The notes: a model not told the origin generated them from the letters alone. DNA of 64,000 nt from Gordonia insulae (GCF_003855095.1 NZ_CP033972.1:1488001-1552000); one strand, 5' to 3'; positions 1-9,793 are shown, counted from the stretch's first letter. Numbers and translations: made by a program.

Positions 1-640
1 CGCCCGCCACATCGAGCGGGGTGAGGATCCCGACGGCCCGTCCGCCGGCGATCCGCTCGATCGCGGCGGCCGTCGTCGGCACCGACTCCACGGGACCGAA
101 CCGGCAGCCGGTGGCGGTGAACGCCTCGATCGTGGCGGCGTCGGGCGCTCCGACCACCACCACCGGCAGTCCGGATGACATCTGGGCGCAGTCGGCGAGC
201 TCGGTCACCTTCCGCTGTTCGGCCACCGACGCCGCGACGATCACCTGCGGGGTGGCCACCACCATCGTCGGATCGCCGATCGAAACACCCTGCGGCAGTG
301 ATCGATTCAGATCCGTGTAGGTCTCGTCGGCGGTGGCGGGCGCCAGCTGCGGCGCCAGTTGCGACAACAACCGCCCACTGAACGCCGGGAACAGGTCCAC
401 CGAGGTCGCATCCATGTCGTCGAGCAGGGTCCGGTAGTCCCCGGCCCGGGTGTCCGACGACACCGCACTGCCGGCGTGGCGCAGCGCCCCGGCATAGATC
501 TGGGCCATCACCTGCATCGCCGGCATGTCCGACGCCCCCATCACGAGGGGACGGTCACCCGGTTCGGTCGTCGAACATCCCGCCACCGCCACGGCGAGGC
601 CGACGGTCACGAGGATCGCTGTCGCGGCGCGCTTGATCAC
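1..640 (-). CDS. ABC-transporter substrate-binding lipoprotein, osmoprotectant/OpuAC-like (3' end off window)
   Basis: The reading frame opens with GTG at 638-640 and runs off the left edge, so about 213 N-terminal residues are visible. Residues 1-22 form a lipoprotein signal: two basic residues, a hydrophobic stretch and the lipobox VAGC with Cys22. The mature part (VMGASDMPAMQVMAQIYAGAL, then a tract on a test protein filling a pocket such as GDPTMVVATPQ) resembles OpuAC/ProX-type periplasmic binding proteins for glycine betaine or choline. It would be anchored outside the membrane and deliver ligand to a permease encoded beyond the window. The family call rests on overall pattern and is moderate; the lipoprotein call is firm. 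Confidence 0.65.
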   Translation of the reverse strand, partial: MIKRAATAILVTVGLAVAVAGCSTTEPGDRPLVMGASDMPAMQVMAQIYAGALRHAGSAVSSDTRAGDYRTLLDDMDATSVDLFPAFSGRLLSQLAPQLAPATADETYTDLNRSLPQGVSIGDPTMVVATPQVIVAASVAEQRKVTELADCAQMSSGLPVVVVGAPDAATIEAFTATGCRFGPVESVPTTAAAIERIAGGRAVGILTPLDVAG

Positions 641-682
641 GCGCCCCAGGTTACTGGCCGCCACGGCGCGCGCCCGAGCGCG

Positions 683-1303
683 TCAGCCGGCCGCCGCGAT
701 GAAGCCCTCGATGGAGTCCGCCATCAGCTGGACCGCGATCGCCGCGAGCAGCAGACCGGCGATCTTGGCGAGCAGGGTGATCCCACCGACGCCCAGGACG
801 CGGATGAGCACTGTCGAATACCGCAGGACGATCATCACCACGAGGTGGACACTGATGATCGCGGCGGCGATGGCGACGTAGCCGGCTACGTCGCCGGACA
901 CGCTGCTGACCTCCACGATGACCGCGGCGATGGCACCCGGGCCGGCGAGCAGCGGGGTGCCCAGCGGCACCAGAGCCACGTTCACGTCGTCGCTGGCCTG
1001 CGGCTTGCCCGCATTGCCCAGCCCGGTCAGCAACTGCAGCGCGACCAGCAGCAACAGCAGGCCGCCGGCACCCTGCAGCGCCGGGATGCCGATGTGCAGG
1101 TAGTTCAGGATCGCCTTGCCGCCGATGGCGAACACGCTGATCACCAGCAGACTCACCAGCGGCGCCTGCCACGCCGCGCGCCTGCGGTACTCGGGCGACC
1201 GGTGTCCCACAAGGCTCAGGAACAGTGGGATCTGACCCGGCGGGTCCATGATCACGATGAGGGTGATCAGGGTCGTCGTGTAGACCGTCACGTCGAAGGG
1301 CAC
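683..1303 (-). CDS. MarC family integral membrane protein
   Basis: A 206-residue, very hydrophobic protein with about six membrane segments. The N-terminal half contains the family-typical stretch IVIMDPPGQIPLFLSL and the middle holds LGTPLLAGPGAIAAVI, the repeated proline/glycine signature of MarC (UPF0056) proteins. Length matches the family. MarC proteins are inner-membrane proteins of unproven transport function; the old link to multiple antibiotic resistance is not supported. It stands alone on the minus strand, divergent from the corA region, with about 30 bp between the two starts. Confidence 0.88.
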   Translation of the reverse strand: MPFDVTVYTTTLITLIVIMDPPGQIPLFLSLVGHRSPEYRRRAAWQAPLVSLLVISVFAIGGKAILNYLHIGIPALQGAGGLLLLLVALQLLTGLGNAGKPQASDDVNVALVPLGTPLLAGPGAIAAVIVEVSSVSGDVAGYVAIAAAIISVHLVVMIVLRYSTVLIRVLGVGGITLLAKIAGLLLAAIAVQLMADSIEGFIAAAG

Positions 1304-1332
1304 GCGGTGATACTACGAGTAGCATCCGAAAG

Positions 1333-2414
1333 GTGCCCTCGATGCCACACATTCGACCCGGCGGTCTCGTCCCCCCGCGGCGCGACAAGAGGCCGATGCC
1401 GCACATCCGCGTCCCGGTCGCCCGCGCGGTGGTCGACTGTGCCGTGTACATCGACGGACATCGTCAACCCGGCCGGATCTCCTACACCGCCGCCCTCGAA
1501 CAGGTGCGGTCGAGCGGCGAGGGGTTCGTCTGGGTAGGGCTGCACTCCCCGACGACGACCAGATGCAGGACGTGGGCGAGGTGTTCGGGCTGCACGAACT
1601 CGTCGTCGAAGATGCGGTCAACGCGCATCAGCGGCCCAAACTCGAGGTCTATGACGACACCCAGTTCCTGGTCCTGCGCACGGTCAAGTACGTGGAACAC
1701 GAGTCCATGGAGAAGGCCAGCGAGGTCGTCGAGACCGGCGAGATCATGATCTTCGTCGGGGCGGACTTCGTGATCACCGTCCGGCACGGCGACCACACCC
1801 ACCTGTCCGGACTACGCAGGCGACTCGAGGCCCGCCCGGAACGTCTCGTACTCGGGCCGACGGCCGTGCAACACGCGATCGCCGACCTGGTGGTGGACAG
1901 CTACCTCGCGGTCACCGAGAAGATGGAGAACGACATCCTCGCCATCGAGGAGTCCGTGTTCGGCCCGCGCAGGTCGTTGAACATCGATCCCGTCTATCTG
2001 CTCAAGCGCGAGGTGCTCGAACTCCGTCGCGCGGTGACCCCGCTGACCGGACCGCTCGCCCGCCTGACGGGACAGAACCCGTTGGTGCCCAAGGAGATCC
2101 GGCGACACTTTCGCGACGTCGCCGATCACCTCACCACGGTGATCGACCGGATCGTGGAGTACGACGAGGTGCTGTCGTCGCTGATCGGCACCGCGGCCGC
2201 GAAGGTCGGCATCCAGCAGAACACCGACATGCGCAAGATCTCGTCGTGGGTCGCGATCGCCGCCGTCCCCACCATGGTCGCCGGGATCTACGGCATGAAC
2301 TTCGACAACATGCCGGAGCTCCATCAACGTTGGGGGTACCCCACCGTGCTCGTGCTGCTGGTCGTGGCGTGCTCGGTCCTGTGGGCGGTCTTCCGCCGCC
2401 ACAACTGGTTGTAA
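1333..2414 (+). pseudogene. corA: CorA-type Mg2+/Co2+ transporter gene with an apparent -1 frameshift
   Basis: The 5' part (from GTG 1333 or ATG 1342) encodes a CorA N-terminus ending FVWVGLHSP in one frame. The remainder, beginning DDDQMQDVGEVFGLHELVVEDAV, lies in the next frame and runs to 2414. The M. tuberculosis CorA, as recalled, reads through the same point without interruption (GLHEP-DENQMQDV). The break falls in the C-run at about 1547-1550, where one extra C restores the frame. The downstream part keeps the two C-terminal membrane helices and the selectivity motif GMN (IYGMNFDNMPEL). Either the gene is disrupted or the assembly has a homopolymer error; the otherwise perfect conservation favours an error or a very recent mutation. 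Confidence 0.85.
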
Positions 2415-2424
2415 AGGGCGGTGG

Positions 2425-3000
2425 TCAGAGTTGCGCGCCGGACCGATCCGGTGACCGCACGTCGATCGCGGCCTCGCGCCACGCGTCCCGCAGGGCGTCG
2501 ACTCCCTTGAGTCGCACCCAGGCGGCCTCGTTCGCCGTGATCGGCACGGCGCGGAGGAACCGGACCGGATCCATCGGTTCGTCGAGCGGGAGTTCGTCGA
2601 GGTCGTCACGCTCCAGGATCATCGCGGTACACGTGGAGCCGTCCCAGATCGGTTCGGAGAGGTCGATCAGTGCGTCCTCGGCGAGGATGAGCCCCTCGAC
2701 CGCGGGCGCCGCGGCCAGTGTCGCCAGGCGACGATGCAGCCCGGGCAGTGCCCGGCCACCGTGCATCCGGACGACGAGCTCGGCCCGGGGGCCACGCACC
2801 GGATCGGCGTGGATGTCGGTCGGCTCGGACATCGGGTGCCGCGCACAGCCGACGGTCGCGTAGACGACGTCGTCGCCGGTGACGAAACGCAGCACGTCGA
2901 TCGGCTCCACCCCGAGAAAGGTCACCGAGGCGCGCTGGGGTCGGGCACCCAGTCGCTCGGCGAGGTACTGACTGATCCGATCGGTGACGGCATCGCTCAC
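2425..3000 (-). CDS. Suppressor-of-fused (SUFU) domain protein
   Basis: About 191 residues from GTG 3000 (MSDAVTDRISQYLAERLG). An in-frame GTG at 3039 would add 13 residues, but it would run up to the -10 region of the divergent gene. The chain carries the bacterial SUFU-domain pattern: VTFLGVEPIDVLRFVT, then YATVGCARHPMSE and ELVVRMHGG near the middle, and ending in AAWVRLKGVDALRDAW. Bacterial SUFU-like proteins are soluble and have no assigned reaction; some act as immunity proteins to polymorphic toxins, but no toxin partner is visible here. It converges with corA, leaving 10 bp between stops. Confidence 0.8.
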   Translation of the reverse strand: MSDAVTDRISQYLAERLGARPQRASVTFLGVEPIDVLRFVTGDDVVYATVGCARHPMSEPTDIHADPVRGPRAELVVRMHGGRALPGLHRRLATLAAAPAVEGLILAEDALIDLSEPIWDGSTCTAMILERDDLDELPLDEPMDPVRFLRAVPITANEAAWVRLKGVDALRDAWREAAIDVRSPDRSGAQL

Positions 3001-3040
3001 GCCGTCCACCGTAGTAGGACGTGTCGTGGGCGCGATCACC

Positions 3041-3046
3041 TAACCT
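3041..3046 (+). promoter_or_regulatory. -10 element (TAACCT) for a leaderless GTG start at 3053
   Basis: TAACCT lies six bases before the GTG at 3053, so transcription would begin at the start codon itself. No Shine-Dalgarno sequence is present. Confidence 0.5.
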
Positions 3047-3052
3047 GAATGC

Positions 3053-3727
3053 GTGGTGCGTGTCCTGGCGGTGGCCGACGAGGTGGTCGATTCGCTGACC
3101 TTCGGGGTCGGCATCGACGGCCGACCGGACCTCATCCTCGGCGCGGGAGATCTGCCCTTCGACTATCTCGAGGTGCTCTCCACCCTCTGCGACGCGCCCT
3201 GCGTGTTCGTGCCGGGCAATCACGACCGCGACCTCTCGGGCTATCGCAACGGCCGCGCCGGCTGGCTGCGGGCCGGCCTGCCCAGCGACGACCCCGGCCC
3301 CCGCGGCGCGATCAACGCGGACGGTCGGACGGTGGAAGTCGCCGGACTGCGGATCAGTGGCCTCGGCGGGTGTCGTCGCTACAACAGCGGACCCAATCAG
3401 TACACCGACACCCAGCAGCGGCTCCGGTCGTGGCGGCTGCACTGTGGCCGGCCGACGCCCGACATCCTGCTCACCCACAGCCCGGCGCGCGGCGTCGGGG
3501 ATGGTGATGACCGCCCGCATCGCGGGTTCGAGTGTTATCACGGTCTGGTCCGGTCGCTGCGGCCCACATTGATGGTGCACGGCCACGTCCATCCGTTCGG
3601 CACGCATCCCAGCGACAAGATGATCGGCGACGACACCATCTCGATGAACGTCGTGGGGTATTGCCAGTTCGACATCGACCCGGGGACCCGGGAGTTCCAG
3701 ATCGTCCGGCGGCGTCATGGCGCGTGA
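3053..3727 (+). CDS. Metallophosphoesterase
   Basis: A 224-residue cytoplasmic protein of the calcineurin-like phosphoesterase fold. Metal-binding motifs appear in order: GAGDLP (residues about 30-35), GNHD (about 58-61), LLTHSPARG (about 140-148) and HGHVHPFG (near residue 173). The opening D-x-H motif is replaced by AVADEV, so the first metal site is atypical. The start is the leaderless-type GTG following TAACCT. The 3' end overlaps the next gene by 11 bases, implying translational coupling. The substrate cannot be told from sequence. Confidence 0.85.
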   Translation: MVRVLAVADEVVDSLTFGVGIDGRPDLILGAGDLPFDYLEVLSTLCDAPCVFVPGNHDRDLSGYRNGRAGWLRAGLPSDDPGPRGAINADGRTVEVAGLRISGLGGCRRYNSGPNQYTDTQQRLRSWRLHCGRPTPDILLTHSPARGVGDGDDRPHRGFECYHGLVRSLRPTLMVHGHVHPFGTHPSDKMIGDDTISMNVVGYCQFDIDPGTREFQIVRRRHGA

Positions 3728-4574
3728 CACCGGTTTCCCCACCGCGGACGCGGAGAACGACTTCAGCCGGATGCGCCGGCACGCCGAGATGTCGCGCCTG
3801 CTGGCCTGGTTCACCCGGCAGCCGGCCGACGTCAACACGATCCTGCCGTTCGACGAGGTCGTCGCAGCGTTGGGCCGGCTGGGCGAGACAGCCCTCGGCC
3901 TGCAGCAGGTCGAAGTGGCCTCGATCGTCGGGAGTGTGGACCGCACAAAGGATTTCGACCGTTACTTCCGGCCGACGTCGTCACGGATCCGGGAACGGTG
4001 GCAACGCCTCGCCGAGGCCCAGCGGCGCGGTGAGTCGATGCCGCCGGTGCAGTTGTACCGGATCGGTTCGATGCATTTCGTCATCGACGGCCACCATCGG
4101 GTGTCCATCGCGATCGCCCGGCACTTCCACACGATCGACGCCTACGTCACCGAGATCCACACGCGGATCTCACCCGACGGCATCAACGTCGCGGGCGACC
4201 TGCTCCTCAAGGACCATCGCCGACTGTTCCTCTCCCGCGTCCCCTTGAGCGGTTCGCAGGCCGATGCGATCCGGCTCGTCGACCCCTTCGACTACGCCGA
4301 GCTCGCGGAGAACGTGGAGGCCTGGGGATTTCGGCTCTCCCAGGAGATCGGCGAGTTCGTCAGCCGGGTGGACGTCGCGCGGCGCTGGTTCGGCGAGGAG
4401 TTCCTCCCGGTGGTCCGGATGGCGCGTCGGGCGGGCATCCGGCAGGATCTGACCAGGGACGCGGAGCTCTACATGTGGCTCGCCTGCGAACGTTATCGTC
4501 TGGTGCGCAAGCACGTCTGGGACGACGAGATCCTCCGCGAGCTCCGCGATCAGGGGCAGCGACGCCGACGATGA
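3717..4574 (+). CDS. ParB/Srx-fold nuclease-like protein
   Basis: A 285-residue protein. Residues about 85-135 hold a ParB-N-like core: MPPVQLYRIGSMHFVIDGHHRVSIAIARH, where DGHHRVS corresponds to the DG(N)HR motif of ParB and related nucleases or kinases. The rest is helical and has no helix-turn-helix I recognise. It is unlikely to be the chromosomal partition protein, because no parA or parS is near. The 11-base overlap with the metallophosphoesterase suggests the two products act together, perhaps in nucleic-acid or phosphoester chemistry (inference). Confidence 0.65.
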   Translation: MARDTGFPTADAENDFSRMRRHAEMSRLLAWFTRQPADVNTILPFDEVVAALGRLGETALGLQQVEVASIVGSVDRTKDFDRYFRPTSSRIRERWQRLAEAQRRGESMPPVQLYRIGSMHFVIDGHHRVSIAIARHFHTIDAYVTEIHTRISPDGINVAGDLLLKDHRRLFLSRVPLSGSQADAIRLVDPFDYAELAENVEAWGFRLSQEIGEFVSRVDVARRWFGEEFLPVVRMARRAGIRQDLTRDAELYMWLACERYRLVRKHVWDDEILRELRDQGQRRRR

Positions 4575-4590
4575 GAAGGGGCACCACCAC

Positions 4591-5079
4591 ATGACCGTCA
4601 CGCCAAGCGATGTCGATCGACTGCGACGCTGCGTCGACCTCGCCCGGGAAGCGCTCGACGACGGGGACGAACCGTTCGGGTCGACGCTCGTGGCGGCCGA
4701 CGGAACCGAGCTGTTCGCCGACCGCAACCGGGTATCCGGCGGCGACGCCACCCAACATCCGGAGTTCGCGATCGCCCGCTGGGCCGCAACCAATCTCACT
4801 CCGGCGCAACGCGCGTCGAGCACCGTCTACACCTCCGGCGAACACTGCGCGATGTGCTCGGCGGCGCACGCCTGGGTCGGCCTGGGTCGCATCGTCTATG
4901 CGGCATCCACCGAGCAACTCGGCGCATGGCTGCTCGAGTGGGACGCACCGGCGGCACCGGTCGCGCCGCTGTCGATCCGGCAGGTCGCGCCGGGCGTCCC
5001 GGTCGACGGCCCGGTGGACGAGTTCGCCGACGCCCTGAAAGCGCTCCACCGTGCCCGCGTCACGCGAGACGCAGGTTGA
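4591..5079 (+). CDS. Nucleoside/cytidine-type deaminase (zinc-dependent)
   Basis: A 162-residue member of the CMP/dCMP deaminase fold. The zinc site reads H56-P57-E58 in place of the usual H-(A/V/C)-E, followed by SGEHCAMC with Cys86 and Cys89 as the CxxC ligands. Glu58 would be the proton shuttle. Such proteins deaminate free bases or nucleosides such as guanine or cytosine, but the substrate is unclear. It follows the ParB-like gene by 16 bp on the same strand and converges with sugC, overlapping its 3' end by 20 bases. Confidence 0.8.
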   Translation: MTVTPSDVDRLRRCVDLAREALDDGDEPFGSTLVAADGTELFADRNRVSGGDATQHPEFAIARWAATNLTPAQRASSTVYTSGEHCAMCSAAHAWVGLGRIVYAASTEQLGAWLLEWDAPAAPVAPLSIRQVAPGVPVDGPVDEFADALKALHRARVTRDAG

Positions 5080-6235
5080 CCCCCGACGCCAGGTCGAACA
5101 CGGCCACCTTGGCCGGGTCGTAGAACAACTCGGCGGTGCTGCCGCGGGCGATGGCCGACTCCGGTGCCACCCGCGCGATCATCTGTCCGCCACCGATTTC
5201 CGCGCCCGAATCCGCGGAGAGCTCGGCCAGCGCATCGCTGGTCGGGTGCGGCGCGTCGACGCTGAAGTAGACGTAGTTGTCCGAGCCCATCGACTCGATG
5301 ACGTCGACGGTCGCGGTGAAGCTCGCTCCGTTGGCGCGGGCGGCGGAATCGACGAGTGCCGCATCCTCGAGATGCTCGGGCCGTAGTCCCACCAGGACAT
5401 CGCCGTTGCTCTGGGCCTTCTGGGCGTTGGCCACGACCTGCTGATGGTCGGGCACGCTGACACGGCCGAGCGGGGTGTCGATCCCGTCGCCACCGAGCCG
5501 GCCGGGCAGGAAGTTCATCGACGGTGAGCCGATGAACCCGGCGACGAACAGATTCGCCGGGTTGTTGTAGAGCTCCTGCGGCGAGCCGATCTGCTGGACG
5601 TGACCACCGCGCAACACCACGACGCGGTCGCCGAGGGTCATCGCCTCGGTCTGGTCGTGCGTGACGTAGACGGTGGTGGTGCCCAACCGGTTCTGCAGAC
5701 GGGCGATCTCGGTGCGCATCTGCACGCGCAGCTTGGCGTCGAGGTTCGACAGCGGCTCGTCCATCAGGAACGCCTTGGGCGAGCGCACGATCGCGCGACC
5801 CATCGCGACGCGCTGCCGCTGACCACCGGACAGGTTCGCCGGCTTGCGGTCCATGTACGGCCCGAGGTCGAGGATCTTTGCCGCCTCGTCGACCTTCGCG
5901 GTGATCTCCGCCTTCGACAGCTTCGCCAGCGTCAGCGGGAAGGCGATGTTGTCCCGCACCGACATGTGCGGATACAGCGCATAACTCTGGAACACCATGG
6001 CGATGTCGCGGTCCTTGGGAGCACGATCGTTGACCCGCTCCCCACCGATCCGCAATTCGCCGGACGAGATGTCCTCCAGACCCGCGATCATGTTGAGCGT
6101 GGTCGACTTCCCGCAGCCCGACGGACCGACCAGGATGATGAACTCGCCGTCGGCGATCTCGATGTCGACCCCGTGGACCGCGGTCGACCCGTCCGGGTAC
6201 TGCTTGGTGACGTTGTCCAGAACGATGTCGGCCAT
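5060..6235 (-). CDS. sugC: Trehalose ABC transporter ATPase SugC
   Basis: A 391-residue MalK/UgpC-type ATPase. It shows Walker [10 protein letters not shown] (residues 37-45), signature [14 protein letters not shown], Walker B and D-loop [15 protein letters not shown], and a C-terminal TOBE/OB regulatory region ([12 protein letters not shown]). It powers uptake through SugA-SugB of substrate bound by LpqY. In mycobacteria this importer recovers trehalose released during mycolate transfer. It is the last gene of the minus-strand operon lpqY-sugA-sugB-sugC, and sugB ends 2 bp upstream of its start. The gene order matches M. tuberculosis Rv1235-Rv1238. Confidence 0.93.
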   Translation of the reverse strand: MADIVLDNVTKQYPDGSTAVHGVDIEIADGEFIILVGPSGCGKSTTLNMIAGLEDISSGELRIGGERVNDRAPKDRDIAMVFQSYALYPHMSVRDNIAFPLTLAKLSKAEITAKVDEAAKILDLGPYMDRKPANLSGGQRQRVAMGRAIVRSPKAFLMDEPLSNLDAKLRVQMRTEIARLQNRLGTTTVYVTHDQTEAMTLGDRVVVLRGGHVQQIGSPQELYNNPANLFVAGFIGSPSMNFLPGRLGGDGIDTPLGRVSVPDHQQVVANAQKAQSNGDVLVGLRPEHLEDAALVDSAARANGASFTATVDVIESMGSDNYVYFSVDAPHPTSDALAELSADSGAEIGGGQMIARVAPESAIARGSTAELFYDPAKVAVFDLASGVNLRLA

Positions 6236-6237
6236 GG

Positions 6238-7068
6238 TTATCCCTTCACCGCGCCGGAGGTCAGCCCGGCCACGATTCGACGTTGGAAGAAGAGCACGAA
6301 GATGATGATCGGAATGGTGATGACCACTGCGGCCGCGGCGATCGAGCCGGTGGGTTCCTCGAACTGGCTGTCACCGGTGAAGTTCGCGATCGCCACCGGT
6401 GCGGTGATGGCGCGCTCGGTGGAGGTCAGCGACAGGGCGAGCAGCAGGTCGTTCCACGCGAAGATGAACACCAGGATGGCGGCGGTCACCACGCCGGGGG
6501 CCGCCAGTGGGGCGATCACCTTGCGGAAGGCCTGCCACGGCGTCGCGCCGTCCATCTTGGCCGCCTTCTCCAGCTCCCAGGGGATCTCGCGGAAGAACGC
6601 CGAGAGTGTGTAGATCGCCAGCGGCAGCGCGAAGGTGATGTACGGCAGGATCAGGCCCGGCCACGTGTCGAACAGACCGAGGTTGCGCTCGATGTTGAAC
6701 AGCGGTGTGACGAGCGAGATCTGCGGGAACATCGCGATCAGCAGCGCCGCGCCGATCAACACCTTCTTGCCCGGGAAATCGAGCCGGGCCACGGCATAGG
6801 CGGCCATGGTGCCGAGTATCACCGCGATGAGGGTGGTGATCAGACCGATGCCGATCGAGTTGCGCAGCGCGCTGGTGAAGGCGCTCGTCTCGAAGATGCC
6901 GGTGTAGTTGTCCCAGGTCCATTCCTTGGGGATGAAGCTGCCGTCCTTGACGCTGCCCGGTGGCTTGAACGACAGGCTCAGGATCCACAACAGCGGGATG
7001 ATCGCATAGAGGATCACCAGGATGTTGGCGATCGACCACCAGGCCTTGTTTCCCATACCGGATCTCAC
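6238..7068 (-). CDS. sugB: Trehalose ABC transporter permease SugB
   Basis: A 276-residue MalG-type permease with six predicted membrane helices. It carries the EAA loop for contact with the ATPase ([20 protein letters not shown]) and ends [11 protein letters not shown], as family members do. It pairs with SugA to form the membrane channel. The start ATG gives [11 protein letters not shown]; a second ATG five codons later is possible. Spacing to sugA is 6 bp and to sugC is 2 bp, consistent with one transcript. Confidence 0.92.
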   Translation of the reverse strand: MRSGMGNKAWWSIANILVILYAIIPLLWILSLSFKPPGSVKDGSFIPKEWTWDNYTGIFETSAFTSALRNSIGIGLITTLIAVILGTMAAYAVARLDFPGKKVLIGAALLIAMFPQISLVTPLFNIERNLGLFDTWPGLILPYITFALPLAIYTLSAFFREIPWELEKAAKMDGATPWQAFRKVIAPLAAPGVVTAAILVFIFAWNDLLLALSLTSTERAITAPVAIANFTGDSQFEEPTGSIAAAAVVITIPIIIFVLFFQRRIVAGLTSGAVKG

Positions 7069-7074
7069 GCGGCC

Positions 7075-8229
7075 CTACCTCCCCTCGTTGTCGGAACCGG
7101 GCGCGGCCGCGCCGAAGCCCTTGATGAAGATGAACGCGATGATCGCGACGCAGATGAAGATCAGGATGCTGATCGCCGAGCCGACACCGAGGTTGAACGC
7201 CTTGAACAGATTGTCGTAGCCCAGCATCGATACCGAATAGGTGTTGTTGGAGCCTCTGGTCAACACGTAGATGTTGTCGAACACGCGGAAGGCGTCGAGC
7301 GTGCGGAACAGCAGGGCGACCAGGATGGCCGGCTTCATCAGCGGGATGATGATGCGCCACAGCCGTGTCCACGCCCCGGCACCGTCGACCTGGGCGGCCT
7401 TGAGCAGATCGTCGGGGACCAGGGCCAGACCGGCGAGCAGCAACAGCGCCATGAACGGCGTGGTCTTCCACACCTCGGCGAGCACGATGATCGCCAGCGA
7501 CGGCCACTGCTCGGTCAGCGGTGCGCTTCCGTCGGGCAGCAGGTTGGCGAGGTAGCCGGTCTCCGGCGTCCACGCGTAGTACCAGGAGAACGCCGCCGCC
7601 ACCGTCACGATGCCGTACGGGATCAGGACGACCGTACGGATGGTGCCCCTACCGAAGATGGTGCGGTGCATGACAAGTGCGATCGCCATGCCCAACACCA
7701 GTTCGATGACCACCGACACCACGGTGATCCCCAGGGTCACCGAGAACGCCGTCCACCAGTAACTGTCGGAGAGCACGGTGGCGTAGTTCTCGAGCCAGAC
7801 GAAGCTGCGTTCACCCGGTGCCGACAGGCTCGACTTGTTCAGCGACAACCAGAACGCGTAGATGATCGGGTAGCCGGTGACCAGTGCCATCATGATCGCG
7901 GCGGGTGCCACGAGCCAGAACGCGAGTCGCCGCTCCGCGGCCTTGCCCTCGCTGAGCTTCTTGCCGCCCTTGGCCGCAGCCGGCGACGCCGCATCGGGCC
8001 GGACCGCGGTGCTCACGCCTCCGCCGCCCGCCGGCACGGCGGACGTCGCGGGACCCCCCGCGGCGGACGCTGCGCCCGCGGGTGGCGTCCAAGCGTCGGA
8101 GTACACCGGCTGCGCCCCGGTGTCACCCGTCGACGGCGGTCGCACCGACGGTTCGCGGGGCGGTGTGTCATCCGGGAGGCTGTGCCGGCCCGGGCGGGAC
8201 CGGTTCTCGCCGTTGTCTCCGGTTGTCAT
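7075..8229 (-). CDS. sugA: Trehalose ABC transporter permease SugA
   Basis: A 384-residue MalF-type permease starting MTTGDNGEN. The first ATG (cat 8227-8229) overlaps the lpqY stop as ATGA, which decides the start. Residues 1-85 form a Pro/Gly/Ala-rich cytoplasmic tail absent from many homologues. The first membrane helix follows (FWLVAPAAIMMALVTGYPI). An EAA-type loop appears late (LALVPDDLLKAAQVDGAGAW). Translational coupling to lpqY ties permease production to the binding protein. Confidence 0.92.
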   Translation of the reverse strand: MTTGDNGENRSRPGRHSLPDDTPPREPSVRPPSTGDTGAQPVYSDAWTPPAGAASAAGGPATSAVPAGGGGVSTAVRPDAASPAAAKGGKKLSEGKAAERRLAFWLVAPAAIMMALVTGYPIIYAFWLSLNKSSLSAPGERSFVWLENYATVLSDSYWWTAFSVTLGITVVSVVIELVLGMAIALVMHRTIFGRGTIRTVVLIPYGIVTVAAAFSWYYAWTPETGYLANLLPDGSAPLTEQWPSLAIIVLAEVWKTTPFMALLLLAGLALVPDDLLKAAQVDGAGAWTRLWRIIIPLMKPAILVALLFRTLDAFRVFDNIYVLTRGSNNTYSVSMLGYDNLFKAFNLGVGSAISILIFICVAIIAFIFIKGFGAAAPGSDNEGR

Positions 8230-9725
8230 GGGATCAGACCCTCCCCGTCGATCGCCTTGCGGACCTGCTCGGCGAGTTCGTCGACCAGCGTCTCGGGATC
8301 CCATTGGCCGACCGGACTCAGTTTGGCGGTCAGCAGGGTCGAGATCGCCTGGTACACCGGCGAAGCCGGTCGCAGAGCAGCATTCTGGGATTCCAGCTGG
8401 GTGCGGATGTCGTCACCCATCGGATACGCGGCCTTGAAATCCGGGTCGTCGTAGATGGCCGAGATCGTCGGCGGTGTACCGCCCTCGACCGAGTAGACCT
8501 TCTGCGCCGCCTCGTTCGTGAGGCACTCGGCGGCCTGGAAGGCCAGGTCCTTCTGCTGCGAGGTGCTGGCCACCGCGATGTTCACGCCACCCAGCGTGGT
8601 CTTCGTCGGCAGCTCCTTGCTGACACCGGGATACAGCGCGAAGTCGAACTTGGTGCGGACCGTCTTGTTCACCGGCGCCAGCTGCGCATCGGTCGGCGGA
8701 TTCTCGGCATCCTCGGCGAGCAAGCCCGCGTACTGCTGCATCTCCGGGAACCACGGGACATCGCCTGCCGCGGCATTGGATCGCATCGACGAGAACACGA
8801 ACGGCCAGTTGACCTCGAAGGCCGCGCTGCCGGTCTCCATGCCGAGGCGCGCCGACGACTCGTCGGAGTTGGTGAGCGACGGGTCGTGACCCGGCGCCGT
8901 CGCGACCGCCTTCAGCACCTCCAGTGCCTTCACGGTGGCCGCCCGGTGCTCCGGGGTGTCGTTGAGCGTCACCAGGTTCGGGTCATCGGCGCCGACCACC
9001 GACCCGCCGGCGCTGGCGAGCACCGAGTTGAACCACACCATCAGGCCCTCATACTGCTTGCCCTGCACCATGATGTAGCTCGGTCCACCCTTGGCGCGGA
9101 TCGCCTGGGTGTCGGCGAGCATCTCGTCCCAGGTGGTCGGTGCGGTCGACTTGTTCAGGTACTTGCGCAGCAGATCCGGCCTATACCAGAGCAATTGGGT
9201 GTTGGTCCAGGTGGGGATCGCGTAGAGCCGCTTGTCGGCGTCTTCGTCGGTCTTCCACATCGCCGTCTCACGCGGGCCGCCCAGATTGGTCTCGGCGACC
9301 TTGGCCGCCAACGCTTCCGGTACCGGCTGAATCCATCCGGCATCGGCGAACTCGGCCGTCCACACCACGTCCATGCCCATCAGGTCCAGGCCGGGATCGT
9401 TGCCCGCCAGGCGGCGCGCCAACTGCAACCGCTGGTCGTCGGCCGACTTGGGCAGCGGCGTGGTGACGATCTCGTACGCCCCATCGGAGTCGGCCGAACA
9501 CTGCTTGCCGACCTTGTCGATGAACGTCGCGCCGTCAGCCGGTGGATAGATGTTGAGAACCCTGGGCGTGTAGCCCGATCCGCACGCGGTGACGATCGGC
9601 AGCGCGGCGACCAGTGCGGCCGCTGCCACCACCAGTTTTCGTCCTACCCCGCTTCGCGATCCACGGTCGGGGGATCGGCCCGTCGGAGTTCCACCGAATT
9701 CGGAAGTGCCAGCTCGGAACCGCAC
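8226..9725 (-). CDS. lpqY: Trehalose-binding lipoprotein LpqY
   Basis: A 499-residue extracellular solute-binding protein of family 1. The N-terminus has an unusually long polar stretch before the hydrophobic segment LVVAAAALVAALPIVTAC, whose lipobox VTAC gives lipidated Cys48; a shorter in-frame start (GTG just before that segment) is possible. Downstream motifs include GNDPGLDLMGMDVVWTAEFA, and the family-typical LGGVNIAVAS with FQAAECLTN near the C-terminus. It captures trehalose outside the membrane for SugABC. It is the first gene of the operon, behind a promoter at about 9794-9821. Confidence 0.92.
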   Translation of the reverse strand: MRFRAGTSEFGGTPTGRSPDRGSRSGVGRKLVVAAAALVAALPIVTACGSGYTPRVLNIYPPADGATFIDKVGKQCSADSDGAYEIVTTPLPKSADDQRLQLARRLAGNDPGLDLMGMDVVWTAEFADAGWIQPVPEALAAKVAETNLGGPRETAMWKTDEDADKRLYAIPTWTNTQLLWYRPDLLRKYLNKSTAPTTWDEMLADTQAIRAKGGPSYIMVQGKQYEGLMVWFNSVLASAGGSVVGADDPNLVTLNDTPEHRAATVKALEVLKAVATAPGHDPSLTNSDESSARLGMETGSAAFEVNWPFVFSSMRSNAAAGDVPWFPEMQQYAGLLAEDAENPPTDAQLAPVNKTVRTKFDFALYPGVSKELPTKTTLGGVNIAVASTSQQKDLAFQAAECLTNEAAQKVYSVEGGTPPTISAIYDDPDFKAAYPMGDDIRTQLESQNAALRPASPVYQAISTLLTAKLSPVGQWDPETLVDELAEQVRKAIDGEGLIP

Positions 9726-9793
9726 GCAGCCTCCTTGATGTCGTTCGCGGTGCAGGACAACGAGGCTGCACCGGTCAGCGCCTGCTGCGTAAC

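Noticed and set aside
6283..8454. 723-residue open frame on the plus strand across sugB/sugA
   Set aside because: It is antisense to well-supported transporter genes and its composition (Arg/Gln/His-rich) is typical of a high-GC shadow frame.
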